In this document: piece by piece, positions 43,235-50,627 of the stretch
How positions within the stretch are numbered: the first letter of the stretch is position 1
Layout: each line of letters starts with the position of its first letter
NCBI GenBank assembly: GCA_949289855.1
Contig: CASEPS010000007.1
Span: 1-52,124 of the forward strand
Direction: 5' to 3'
DNA from: an uncultured Erysipelotrichaceae bacterium
GTDB lineage: Bacteria > Bacillota_I > Bacilli_A > Erysipelotrichales > Erysipelotrichaceae
DNA length: 52,124 nucleotides
The notes under the pieces: model-generated
Database searches by the model: none
What the model was told of the DNA's origin: nothing
What the model saw: only the letters and a program-made list of their open reading frames with translations
Made by a program: the position numbers and the translations under genes

Positions 43235-44008
43235 TTATTCATCTGCTTTGCTTTTCTCCAGTTCTATTCCACATGATGGACAATACGGTGTTTCTTTTTC
43301 ACTTATGGTATGACATACCGGACAGCTGTACACTTCTCCATCCTTCTGCCATTTGAGCAGTCCTCTTTGCCTTGCAAGACATATCTTCCTTTCTTTTTTG
43401 GCACCTTCTTCAATGGTAAAAGAAGGAAGATCATGGCTTATAGCATACCAGTGTTCATAGTCCTGACATGTCCACATCATGCGGTCTGTCTTTTCCTTAT
43501 AGGCATCAAACTCCTGTTGTAATTGTTCAATCTCCTTGTCTTTTTCTTTCAGAAGCGAAAGATCACCAGCATCTTTATACTGTGTCATCTTCCAGTAAAC
43601 ACTGCGCAGAAGACTGTCCTTTAACATATTTCTGTCTTCTTCATCCACATGTTTTTCATGTGCATTGCGCTTTGTGACAAGGTCTTTTCCAACAAGAATA
43701 CCAACATAAGGTGGAATGTACTGGTCAAAATCCACCTGGTGCATATACAGTTTTTCTGAAACAACAAGATAATTATAATCACCATACCAGCTGAGGTGGT
43801 TGTCACTTTTGAGATCTGCTAATGATACTTTAAGTTCATAGCAGCGGAATATACCATCCGCATCCATGGAGAGATAATCCACAATCTCATCCCCATGCCC
43901 TTTGCTTTTAAAGCCGATGGTCACTTCGGTACAGCCATATTCCCGTTTCTTTCTGCTTCTTTCTTCTAATGCCTGTTCAAGGGCAAGTGTTTCTGTTGTC
44001 TTTGCCAT
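43235..44008 (-). CDS. MmcB-like PD-(D/E)xK nuclease with zinc ribbon
   Basis: 257 residues. The N-terminal domain has VDYLSMDADGIFRCYELKVS with Asp44, Glu58 and Lys60 as a D...ExK site (core RCYELKVS), followed by DLKSDNHLSWYGDYNYLVVSEKLY (core WYGDYNYLVV), as in MmcB/DUF6-type DNA-repair proteins. A coiled coil (about 150-195) and a C-terminal zinc ribbon (CPVC...CPSC) follow. It begins 12 bases after a small conserved gene and lacks a Shine-Dalgarno, so it probably relies on coupling or on a leaderless start (TGATATGAT lies 6 bases before the ATG). Confidence 0.75.
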   Translation of the reverse strand: MAKTTETLALEQALEERSRKKREYGCTEVTIGFKSKGHGDEIVDYLSMDADGIFRCYELKVSLADLKSDNHLSWYGDYNYLVVSEKLYMHQVDFDQYIPPYVGILVGKDLVTKRNAHEKHVDEEDRNMLKDSLLRSVYWKMTQYKDAGDLSLLKEKDKEIEQLQQEFDAYKEKTDRMMWTCQDYEHWYAISHDLPSFTIEEGAKKERKICLARQRGLLKWQKDGEVYSCPVCHTISEKETPYCPSCGIELEKSKADE

Positions 44009-44020
44009 GCCAGTATCATA

Positions 44021-44263
44021 TCACGGCTGATGGCTTTCAATGAACCATCTGTCTTTCTCCAGAAACAGGTTTCGTCTTCTTCCCTGGATGATACACCCGT
44101 AGCGAAGACCACAGCCCCCGACAAGCGATGCTCTGCGCTGGATGTCCACAACCTTGTCAATCTTGTAACGGACTCCATTTTCCCATATGACATACAGTGG
44201 TCTTACATCCCCGCTTTTATGCGTCACCGCAATCACATCCACATACCGTTTGTAAAGACTCAT
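44021..44263 (-). CDS. Conserved small protein of the SOS/repressor cassette type
   Basis: 80 residues. YKRYVDVIAVTHKSGDVRPL, the IWENGVRYKIDKVVDIQ strand pair and the RNLFLEKDRWFIE ending match a small basic protein often found beside S24 repressors and Y-family polymerases in Bacillota (from memory of the family; no name). The ATG at 44263 has AGGAGG 8 bases upstream. It is the first gene leftward from the S24 repressor and cotranscribed with the MmcB-like gene. Confidence 0.75.
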   Translation of the reverse strand: MSLYKRYVDVIAVTHKSGDVRPLYVIWENGVRYKIDKVVDIQRRASLVGGCGLRYGCIIQGRRRNLFLEKDRWFIESHQP

Positions 44264-44293
44264 CACCTTCACCTCCTGCTCAACACTACACTG

Positions 44294-44322
44294 ATTATAG
44301 AAAGTGAAGTTGCTTATTTCAA
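44294..44322 (-). promoter_or_regulatory. Strong promoter of the small protein/MmcB-like operon
   Basis: Minus strand TTGAAA (44322-44317), 17-bp spacer, perfect TATAAT (44299-44294). The dyad GTTG-N7-CAAC (44309-44323) overlaps the -35, so repression by the divergent S24 protein is likely. Confidence 0.75.
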
Positions 44323-44351
44323 CTATTCACGCAACAAATGAAACTTTGTTG
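44309..44351. promoter_or_regulatory. Paired operators for the S24 repressor (candidate)
   Basis: Two dyads share the half-site GTTG/CAAC: GTTG-N7-CAAC at 44309-44323, and CAACAAA-N6-TTTGTTG at 44332-44351 with 7-bp perfect arms. The first covers the leftward -35, and the second abuts the rightward -35. This is the layout of a phage-like repressor switch. Confidence 0.6.
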
Positions 44352-44380
44352 TCGACATGATGTGCATGAACAGCTATACT
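44352..44380 (+). promoter_or_regulatory. Promoter of the S24 repressor gene
   Basis: TCGACA, 17-bp spacer, TATACT. The -10 ends 6 bases before the ATG at 44387, so transcription should start at the A of the ATG (leaderless). No ribosome site is visible. Confidence 0.65.
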
Positions 44381-44386
44381 ATATCT

Positions 44387-44980
44387 ATGGAACTGAAGGA
44401 TATTATTCTTGCCTATAAAGAAAAAAGCGGCAAAAGTGATGCGGAAATTGCAAGAGAAGTCGGGGTTGACAGGTCAACTGTGACAAGGTGGTCACGGGGC
44501 ATTGTCAGAAAAGTGTCAAAAGAAGTCATGGAAAGACTATCCACATTGCTCGGCTATAATATTGAACCCCTTCTGAAAGGCATGGACATAACTATGCATA
44601 TGCCGGTACTTGGTTATGTCAAAGGTGGTTACAACCTCTTTGCGGAAGAAAACTACCTCGGTGAAGAAGATGCGACCCTGCGGGAAAAGCGCAATGCGGA
44701 TTACTATCTGAAAGTTGAAGGTAATTCCATGAACGGCATTGGCATCATGGATGGTTCCCTTGTCCTTGTCCAGCAAAGAGACCACCTCGAAAATGGCGAT
44801 ATCGGGGTAGTCATGGTTGGGGATGAGGTGACAGTGAAACGCGTCATTTTCAAAAAGGACATGTTAATTCTTGAGGCTGCCAATCCGGATGTAGAAAACC
44901 GCTATTTTACTGCAAAAGAAGTAAAAGACCTTCCCGTGAAGATCATCGGAAAGGTCATATCCGTCAAAACCTATTTCTGA
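44387..44980 (+). CDS. LexA/CI-like repressor (HTH plus S24 peptidase domain)
   Basis: 197 residues. A Cro/CI helix-turn-helix (DAEIAREVGVDRSTVTRW) lies at residues ~18-35. The S24 self-cleavage domain begins near residue 70 with PVLGYVKGG at the expected cleavage region and has the catalytic Ser114 (EGNSMNG) and Lys151 (VTVKRV). The cleavage site would be Gly-Gly rather than the usual Ala-Gly. It probably represses itself and the divergent nuclease operon and is inactivated after DNA damage. No phage structural genes are in the window. Confidence 0.88.
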   Translation: MELKDIILAYKEKSGKSDAEIAREVGVDRSTVTRWSRGIVRKVSKEVMERLSTLLGYNIEPLLKGMDITMHMPVLGYVKGGYNLFAEENYLGEEDATLREKRNADYYLKVEGNSMNGIGIMDGSLVLVQQRDHLENGDIGVVMVGDEVTVKRVIFKKDMLILEAANPDVENRYFTAKEVKDLPVKIIGKVISVKTYF

Positions 44981-44998
44981 GGCTTATGCCTCAGTTTT
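44977..44998 (+). terminator. Terminator of the S24 repressor gene
   Basis: Perfect 7-bp stem CTGAGGC/GCCTCAG with loop TTAT, followed by TTTT. The repressor stop codon lies in the 5' arm, and the convergent ROK gene ends at 44997. Confidence 0.85.
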
Positions 44999-45899
44999 AT
45001 CTGATTTCGTAGAGATAATGATACAGCGCACCAATCATGTTGGCATCGTTGCCAAATGTGCAGGAAACAACTTCCGGCAGACTCATCGGCAGATAATCGC
45101 TGATCGGATCGTACATGGCATGGAGCTGTTCCTGCAGCTTTTCCATGAGCAATGGCTGCTTGGAAATGCCACCGCCGATCGCAACTTTCTCTACATCGAT
45201 GATTGTCTGCAGGGAAAGAATACCTGTCGCAATCCCCATGCAGTATTCACGGATGGCATTGATTGCATCTTCGTCACCGGAATTTGCCTTGCCAAAAAGG
45301 ATACGTCCATTAAGTTCAGAAGGATCTTTGCCAATCTTTGCAGCATAGAGATTCACAAGATTGCCAACGCCATTCTGGCTTGCCCAGTTCATACCTGTGG
45401 AGTATGGCTTGTCAAGGCGGGAGGAAATACAGGAATACTCACCTGCCGCAAATGTTGAACCACGGTACAATTTACCATCGATAATGACAGCACCACCAAT
45501 ACCTGTACCAAGAGTGATGACCGTTCCATTTCTCACACCACGCATTGAACCCTTCCAGAGTTCTGCAAGGGCTGCTGCCTTGGCATCGTTTTCCGCACAG
45601 AATGGTACCGGAATACGATCTTTCAACAGCCCGGCAAGATCTGTTTCATGGATATATTTGAGTGCTCCACCAGTATAGAAATAACCGGTATGGGCATCAA
45701 TCTTACCCGGTGCGGACATGCAGACTGCTTCAACCTGTCCGGCATATGTGTTGTAAATATCGACCAGTGTGTCTACATACTTTTCAATACCTTCCATCGG
45801 TGTAGGCACTTCAGCCTTGTCGGTGATCTCAGCGTTTTCATTCATCAAAGCATATTTGATATTTGTTCCGCCGACATCAATTGTAAGATAGTTGCTCAT
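44997..45899 (-). CDS. ROK-family sugar kinase (first of a tandem pair by coordinate)
   Basis: 300 residues. The phosphate motif DVGGTNIKYAL, the catalytic ENDAKAAALAE (Asp general base), and the GTGIGGAVIIDGKLYRG and IGGGISKQP adenosine motifs are complete. The ROK zinc motif CxCGxxGCxE is absent, as in beta-glucoside kinase-type members. It overlaps the upstream paralogue by 4 bases and is similar along its whole length. The sugar is unknown. Confidence 0.9.
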   Translation of the reverse strand: MSNYLTIDVGGTNIKYALMNENAEITDKAEVPTPMEGIEKYVDTLVDIYNTYAGQVEAVCMSAPGKIDAHTGYFYTGGALKYIHETDLAGLLKDRIPVPFCAENDAKAAALAELWKGSMRGVRNGTVITLGTGIGGAVIIDGKLYRGSTFAAGEYSCISSRLDKPYSTGMNWASQNGVGNLVNLYAAKIGKDPSELNGRILFGKANSGDEDAINAIREYCMGIATGILSLQTIIDVEKVAIGGGISKQPLLMEKLQEQLHAMYDPISDYLPMSLPEVVSCTFGNDANMIGALYHYLYEIR

Positions 45900-46807
45900 T
45901 TGTCTTTTCCCTCCAGTTCATAAAGATAATGATACAAAGCACCAATCATATTGGCGTCATTGCCAAATGTGCAGGAAACGATTTCCGGACGGCTGACAGG
46001 AGATGGGCTCTTAGCCTCCATGATGTGATCCATTTCCTCATTCATATATTTCATCAGTAATGGCTGTTTGGAAATGCCACCACCGATCGCAACTCTTTCT
46101 ACATCCAGAATTACCTGCAAAGAGAAGATGCCACCCGCCATTCTGTAACAATACTGACGCAGTGCTGCATTGGCTTTTTCCTCTCCATTATTGGCTGCTT
46201 CAAACAGCATTCTGCCATTGACCTTTGTCGGATCAAGGCCTGCCATCTCTGCATATTCAAGGCAAAGAACAGTAACACTGCCAGCACGATACCATGCACT
46301 ATGTGGTTTCAGCGGTTCCATCCAGTCCATACAGATGTTGGAATATTCACCTGACGCAAATGTATTGCCCCGATACAGCTTTCCATCGATGATGATAGCA
46401 CCTCCGATGGCTGTTCCAAGGGTAATGACAGTACCTGTATGAATACCCTTCATCGAACCCTTCCAGAGTTCCGCAAGAGCAGCTGCCTTGGCATCATTTT
46501 CTGCCGCAAATGGAACCGGAATTCTCTCTTTCATCAAAGCGCCAAGGTCTGTTCTGTCCACATATCCCAATGCACCACTGGTAAAGAAGTAACCAGTTTT
46601 GGAATCAATGCGGCCAGGGGCACTCATGACAAATGCCTCCACTTTTCCTTCATACTTTTTGTACAAAGATGTCAGGGTGTCGAGGTATACCTCAAGACCC
46701 TCCATCGGTGTAGGTACTTCCCCCTTTTCAAGGATTTCGGCTTCTTCGCTCATCAAAGCGTACTTGATGGCGGTTCCACCAACATCTACAGTCAGATAGT
46801 TTTTCAT
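45896..46807 (-). CDS. ROK-family sugar kinase (upstream paralogue)
   Basis: 303 residues with DVGGTAIKYAL, ENDAKAAALAELWKGS, GTAIGGAIIIDGKLYRG and IGGGISKQP. It differs from its neighbour mainly at residues ~160-185 (CMDWMEPLKPHSAWYRAG versus the SRLDKPYSTGMNWAS loop), next to the sugar site, so the two may prefer different sugars. It also lacks the ROK zinc motif. AGGAG precedes the ATG. The pair forms a two-gene operon with no transporter or glycosidase beside it. Confidence 0.9.
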   Translation of the reverse strand: MKNYLTVDVGGTAIKYALMSEEAEILEKGEVPTPMEGLEVYLDTLTSLYKKYEGKVEAFVMSAPGRIDSKTGYFFTSGALGYVDRTDLGALMKERIPVPFAAENDAKAAALAELWKGSMKGIHTGTVITLGTAIGGAIIIDGKLYRGNTFASGEYSNICMDWMEPLKPHSAWYRAGSVTVLCLEYAEMAGLDPTKVNGRMLFEAANNGEEKANAALRQYCYRMAGGIFSLQVILDVERVAIGGGISKQPLLMKYMNEEMDHIMEAKSPSPVSRPEIVSCTFGNDANMIGALYHYLYELEGKDK

Positions 46808-46873
46808 GATATTCTCCTAAAATTTATCTGCCTTTATTATATAACGTACTCTGTTGATAAATCGGAACAATTT

Positions 46874-48148
46874 TCAAATCAGATACTTTTTCTGCCACAA
46901 TTTCTTTCCAACGGCATCTCTGAACAGCACAAGCTGCGCATCTTTATCCATTTCTGTATCATTCCGCAGGGTTTTCTGCTGATAAAACTGTCCTAAGCAT
47001 TCAGAAAAGCGGGGAAAAGGAACCATGTAAATATCCCCGTTCCTTGCCAGAACATCATCTATTCCCTTTCCCTGCGACATATCCCATGTCAGTGCTTTGA
47101 TGACATAGTCTTCTTTCAAACGTTCATAGAGCTTCTTTTCCTGCAGAAACACATTCTCATTGAACACAAGGTCACCATCAAAGGCAAGGATGACTGTCTT
47201 TACCTTCTTCAGCTCTTTCAATACAGCAGAAATGCCATTACCTGCACCAATGCCCTGCAGGCTGATGGCAGTACAGCCAAAGTGATCCGCTGCCCGTATC
47301 GCTTTGAAGTGGCCTTCGGTAATGATTATTTCCTTCTCAACTTTATTGCGTATGACATCAATTGGAGAACCAGGTGAGGCTCCACCTTCTAACAGTTCCT
47401 TTGCCTTTGGATTTTCATTGATCCAGGAAGAAGAAAACCAGACATAGCGGGAATCGTATGCACTTTGCAATATATCCCGACGAATCTGAATACCCGCTAT
47501 ATTTCCATCTACTGTATGAATCGGAATACCGATACCTTCAGTAACTGACATATCGATTTTCCCGCTCTTCTTCCACCGGTAAAACCCGGGTATTTCTAAC
47601 AATATGCTTTCCGCAAAACCAGCATCATGTACCGCTTGGCACAAAGCAGGCAGGATGGATCTGTCCGGCATGGAGAAATATCCAAAGCGAACAATTTCCT
47701 CTTCCGTTATGCCACGGTCCAAAAGATAATTGTGATGGGCATCAGAAAGCTTCTTTCCACTTTTCAGCAAAGACATACCTTCGGAGAAGATGGAATAGAT
47801 GACATGGCGGACAGAAAGAGACGCACATGTAGTTTCCGTACGTTTTTCTTTCTGCTGAACAGGTATGGTTCTCTCATGGAGAAAATGTTCACCAAGAAGC
47901 GCAATCGCTTCTTCCCTGTCACAATGCCTTACCTTCATGAAGAGGTCAATACTGTTGCCAAATGCACCGCAGGAGAAGCATTTGAAGCGGTTGTTTAAAG
48001 AAAAGACCTTGAAAGATCCGGGATGATGGTCATCATGAAATGGACATAACCATTTCCTTGGGTTGTCTTCTTCCAATATCCACGCGGCAACCTCCCGAAT
48101 GTCTATTTCTTCCAAAATACGATCTTCAAAAGATTTCTTATTTTTCAT
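46874..48148 (-). CDS. DnaG-like protein with CHC2 zinc finger and TOPRIM domain
   Basis: 424 residues. The CHC2 primase finger (CPFHDDHHPGSF ... CFSCG) is at residues ~35-65, and a TOPRIM domain follows from about residue 260 (IIITEGHFKAIRAAD, LAFDGD). The central region is divergent, and the helicase-binding C-domain of DnaG is missing. Such proteins are common on plasmids, phages and integrated elements, so this is probably a second, element-type primase. The ATG lies inside the third of three 20-bp repeats. A TTG one codon earlier is possible. No good ribosome site. Confidence 0.82.
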   Translation of the reverse strand: MKNKKSFEDRILEEIDIREVAAWILEEDNPRKWLCPFHDDHHPGSFKVFSLNNRFKCFSCGAFGNSIDLFMKVRHCDREEAIALLGEHFLHERTIPVQQKEKRTETTCASLSVRHVIYSIFSEGMSLLKSGKKLSDAHHNYLLDRGITEEEIVRFGYFSMPDRSILPALCQAVHDAGFAESILLEIPGFYRWKKSGKIDMSVTEGIGIPIHTVDGNIAGIQIRRDILQSAYDSRYVWFSSSWINENPKAKELLEGGASPGSPIDVIRNKVEKEIIITEGHFKAIRAADHFGCTAISLQGIGAGNGISAVLKELKKVKTVILAFDGDLVFNENVFLQEKKLYERLKEDYVIKALTWDMSQGKGIDDVLARNGDIYMVPFPRFSECLGQFYQQKTLRNDTEMDKDAQLVLFRDAVGKKLWQKKYLI

Positions 48149-48200
48149 CAAAATCCACTCTTTTTCATCAAAATCAACTCTTTTTCATCAAAATCAACTC
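48141..48200. repeat. Three 20-bp tandem repeats at the start of the primase-like gene
   Basis: Unit TTTTTCATCAAAATCAACTC at 48161-48180 and 48181-48200 is exact, and 48141-48160 has one change (CCACTC). A further TTTT follows. On the minus strand every unit holds TTGATGAAAAA, so the true start codon is one of three copies. The upstream two form mini-frames ATG AAA AAG AGT TGA and a slightly longer one. Confidence 0.9.
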
Positions 48201-48207
48201 TTTTCTG

Positions 48208-48236
48208 TTGACAGAATACAGATTTCTCTGTAAACT
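48208..48236 (+). promoter_or_regulatory. Promoter of the candidate small RNA
   Basis: Perfect -35 TTGACA (48208-48213), 17-bp spacer, TAAACT (48231-48236). No plus-strand coding frame follows before the terminator at 48355. Predicted start is at about 48243. Confidence 0.7.
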
Positions 48237-48243
48237 AAAGGCA

Positions 48244-48259
48244 GTTAGTTAAGACTAAC
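48244..48259. promoter_or_regulatory. 16-bp dyad at the sRNA start, candidate metal-regulator box
   Basis: GTTAGT-TAAG-ACTAAC, perfect 6-bp arms, spanning about +2 to +17. Half-sites of the TTAG/CTAA kind are typical of DtxR/IdeR-family operators (known consensus built on TTAGGTTAG). A near copy is at 51182-51197. Confidence 0.5.
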
Positions 48260-48354
48260 AGTTGTGAGAACATAGAAGCACGCTGTCCTTCTATTCAATC
48301 GATTTCCAAAAAACCGTACTCAGTTCCTTCTTCATGTTCTCATAATACCTTTGC

Positions 48355-48378
48355 AAATCCGGGCAACCGGATTTTTTT
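48355..48378 (+). terminator. Terminator of the candidate small RNA
   Basis: Perfect 8-bp stem AAATCCGG/CCGGATTT with GCAA tetraloop and seven T in the tail. On the minus strand no T-run follows, so it belongs to plus-strand transcription. Confidence 0.9.
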
Positions 48379-48411
48379 CTGCTTCCATCATACCGAAAAA
48401 GGAAGAAGTTT

Positions 48412-50067
48412 TCACGCCTCTTCCTTCGTTCTTTTCAATTTCCGTTTTGCAACTTCAATAATACTTGTATGGAACACTTCATCTGGCAGCTTCAACAAAG
48501 AAGATATGCCAAAGTATGCAGCCATGACCACAATGCCATTCACCCCGAACTTCACAAAAGCAATGAGCTTCGAACCGGATGCCCCGTCAAGTCCTATGAA
48601 GCGAAGACCATAACATACGCCGAACATAACCACAAGGCATAGGGCACTCTTTATCGCAACCATCCAAACCTTTCTGAACTGGATGCCATACTTTTTGTGC
48701 ATCACTTTGAAGCTATGCACAATGATATAAATATTACCAGGTACGATGGATAATACACACCCCGGATAACCGATGAGCCAGATGAGCGGCACCATGATAA
48801 CCCCCTTGATCAATAGATTGACAAGCAGGCATTTCAATGCCTCCTTGCGCATACCTAAAGCCATCAACAGGTTTGTGACTACCGGTGTCATTGTTGCAAG
48901 GAATCCTTCTAAGGCAAGCCAGCGAAGGCAATCAGAAGCAGTTGAAGGATCGGCAGTATAGAAAAGAATATGATAAATATCCGACGCATACAGGAATATG
49001 CAGAAGGAAACAGGCAAGCCGATATACCAGATGATATTCAGGCAGTCCACAACATTGCGTCCGACTTTCTTATAGTCCCCTTCTGTACGGGCTGCGGTGA
49101 TATGCGGAATCAGGGCAGCCGCAAAGCCAGGAGAGAGAATCATCGGAATAGCCGTCATCTTTGTACCGACATAGTTGAAGGCGGAAAGAATGATATTCAT
49201 CTGTTCACTGCTGTAGCCATGGACCTGAAGACCAACCGGCAACAGAATGGAGTTATAAATGTCATCGGAGTAGCCAAATACCGCTACAAGAAGATACGGT
49301 ATGGCAAGGGCAATGAATTCCTTGAAGAGTTTCTTCTTGCGCACTGTCTTTGTTTTCTGATGACGTGCATCATCTTCTATCTCGACATAGTGCTTCTTGT
49401 CGAATCTAACAATCTGCAATATTCCGGCAATTGCCGCTATACTTGTGGATAATACGGCAGTATAGAGAGCGTATTTGCTGTCCAAATGCAGCACATAAAC
49501 AATGAGATATGCCATCGACAAGAGAAAGCCGACACGGAATACCTGTTCAAACACCTGGGAGACTGCATATTCGCCCATTTCTTTGCGTCCCTGCCAAAAG
49601 CCGCGAAAGCTGGATAACAATGGTACAAAGAAGATGGCAAGCGACAAGATGCGCAAGCAGTTGCCCATGACGAACGAACCATCTTGTCCTGCCACCAGTG
49701 TTCCCAAAGGCCATGACAGCACAAACAGGATGACCATGCCAACAAAGCCGGTAAAACCCATCAGAAGATTGGAAAGCTGTTTGATCTTCCGCAGAGCCCT
49801 CGCGTCATTGCGCACGGTATACTTGGCAACAAGTGTAGATACAGCAAAGGGAAAACCAGCTGTGAATACATTGAGAATGTAACTGTAAATACGATATGCT
49901 GTACCGTAGTAGCTCATGTAGGCATCACTGCCAAGAATGGAAGATAATGGAATGGAATAAAAAAGTCCAAGCAGCTTGGCAAAGAAAAGACCAGCAGTGC
50001 CAACAAGACCACTCAGTACAATACTCTTTTTTACCTGTTCTTTTTTCGCTTCTTTTTTCTCACTCAT
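48412..50067 (-). CDS. MurJ/SpoVB-family (YtgP-like) polysaccharide or lipid II flippase
   Basis: 551 residues with about 14 membrane helices. The N-terminal GLVGTAGLFFAKLLGLFYSIPL and YGTAYRIYSYIL segments are typical of the YtgP/SpoVB branch of MOP flippases (core AKLLGLFYSIPL). YtgP homologues move lipid II across the membrane for peptidoglycan synthesis. GAGG lies 6 bases before the ATG. It converges with the candidate sRNA, whose terminator hairpin sits just past its stop. Confidence 0.88.
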   Translation of the reverse strand: MSEKKEAKKEQVKKSIVLSGLVGTAGLFFAKLLGLFYSIPLSSILGSDAYMSYYGTAYRIYSYILNVFTAGFPFAVSTLVAKYTVRNDARALRKIKQLSNLLMGFTGFVGMVILFVLSWPLGTLVAGQDGSFVMGNCLRILSLAIFFVPLLSSFRGFWQGRKEMGEYAVSQVFEQVFRVGFLLSMAYLIVYVLHLDSKYALYTAVLSTSIAAIAGILQIVRFDKKHYVEIEDDARHQKTKTVRKKKLFKEFIALAIPYLLVAVFGYSDDIYNSILLPVGLQVHGYSSEQMNIILSAFNYVGTKMTAIPMILSPGFAAALIPHITAARTEGDYKKVGRNVVDCLNIIWYIGLPVSFCIFLYASDIYHILFYTADPSTASDCLRWLALEGFLATMTPVVTNLLMALGMRKEALKCLLVNLLIKGVIMVPLIWLIGYPGCVLSIVPGNIYIIVHSFKVMHKKYGIQFRKVWMVAIKSALCLVVMFGVCYGLRFIGLDGASGSKLIAFVKFGVNGIVVMAAYFGISSLLKLPDEVFHTSIIEVAKRKLKRTKEEA

Positions 50068-50149
50068 GTAAGCCTCATCAATAAAATCTCAATTATTTTA
50101 CATGATTTCATCCTGTTTTTCCATAAATGCATATGTTGAGCGCTTACTG

Positions 50150-50185
50150 TTAAGAAAAACCTGTATGACCATATGATCATACAGG
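50150..50185 (-). terminator. Terminator of the DUF3793-flavodoxin operon
   Basis: Minus strand CCTGTATGA/TCATACAGG perfect 9-bp stem with an 8-base loop, followed by TTTTTCTT. It is 20 bases past the flavodoxin stop. Confidence 0.88.
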
Positions 50186-50204
50186 CAGTTTTCATACAGA
50201 ACAA

Positions 50205-50627
50205 TCAGACAAGCATTTTTCCAAGGTTTTCACATGAGGCAAGTGCATCCCCATCCGGGTAACCATTGGCGGTGACACCATCATCGACAAGGATTGCGCC
50301 ATCTTCTTTTATTCTTTCTTCAAAGTTGCGCATCCATGTGCCATCACCCCAGCCATAGCTGCCAAACAAGCCAACTTTCTTTCCGGATAACATGCCTTCA
50401 ATCGATGAGAGCATCGGTTCAAACACCGTTTCTTCAAGCACCTCCATTCCCATAGCCGGACACCCCAGGGCAAAGGATGAATATTCACTCATCTTTCCCG
50501 TATCTAATGCATCCGCAGAAATCAGTTCTGCTTCTCCTCCGGCATTTTGCACACCTTGGGCAACAGACTCTGCCATCGCTGCTGTGTTGCCTGTACCACT
50601 CCAATAAATTACTGCTGTTTTACTCAT
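50205..50627 (-). CDS. Flavodoxin
   Basis: 140-residue FMN electron carrier. The FMN phosphate loop WSGTGNTAAMA, the aromatic-containing loop GCPAMGME and the FGSYGWGDGTW loop are all present. Flavodoxin replaces ferredoxin when iron is short. Its place after DUF3793 and next to feoB fits an iron-limitation role. AGGAGG precedes the ATG, and it overlaps DUF3793 by 8 bases. Confidence 0.94.
   Translation of the reverse strand: MSKTAVIYWSGTGNTAAMAESVAQGVQNAGGEAELISADALDTGKMSEYSSFALGCPAMGMEVLEETVFEPMLSSIEGMLSGKKVGLFGSYGWGDGTWMRNFEERIKEDGAILVDDGVTANGYPDGDALASCENLGKMLV

Larger units (their letters stand above)
48243..48378 (+). ncRNA. Candidate structured small RNA (about 135 nt)
   Basis: It is bounded by a good promoter and a perfect terminator with no convincing reading frame between. 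Helices visible: GTTAGT/ACTAAC at 48244-48259; a long-range 9-bp perfect stem TGAGAACAT/ATGTTCTCA (48265-48273 with 48334-48342) enclosing AGAAG/CTTCT (48274-48292); and the terminator. The unpaired CAGTTCCTTCTTC (48321-48333) is complementary to Shine-Dalgarno-like sequences, suggesting trans base-pairing. The first helix doubles as a DNA dyad similar to the one before DUF3793. I do not recognise it as 6S, SRP or tmRNA. Confidence 0.6.

Noticed and set aside
44387-44980. Prophage
   Set aside because: Only a repressor and a small nuclease operon are present. No integrase, structural or lysis genes and no attachment repeats were seen.
48141-48200. Tandem repeats considered as a CRISPR array
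   Set aside because: The units are head to tail without spacers, and no cas genes are in the window.
48040-48252. Plus-strand frame that enters the sRNA region
   Set aside because: It is antisense to the primase-like start and the repeats, has no ribosome site and ends at 48252, just after the predicted sRNA start.
48243-48378. Identification of the sRNA as 6S, SRP RNA or tmRNA
   Set aside because: It is too short for 6S or tmRNA, has no SRP GGAAG-type tetraloop context and no tag frame. It remains unassigned.
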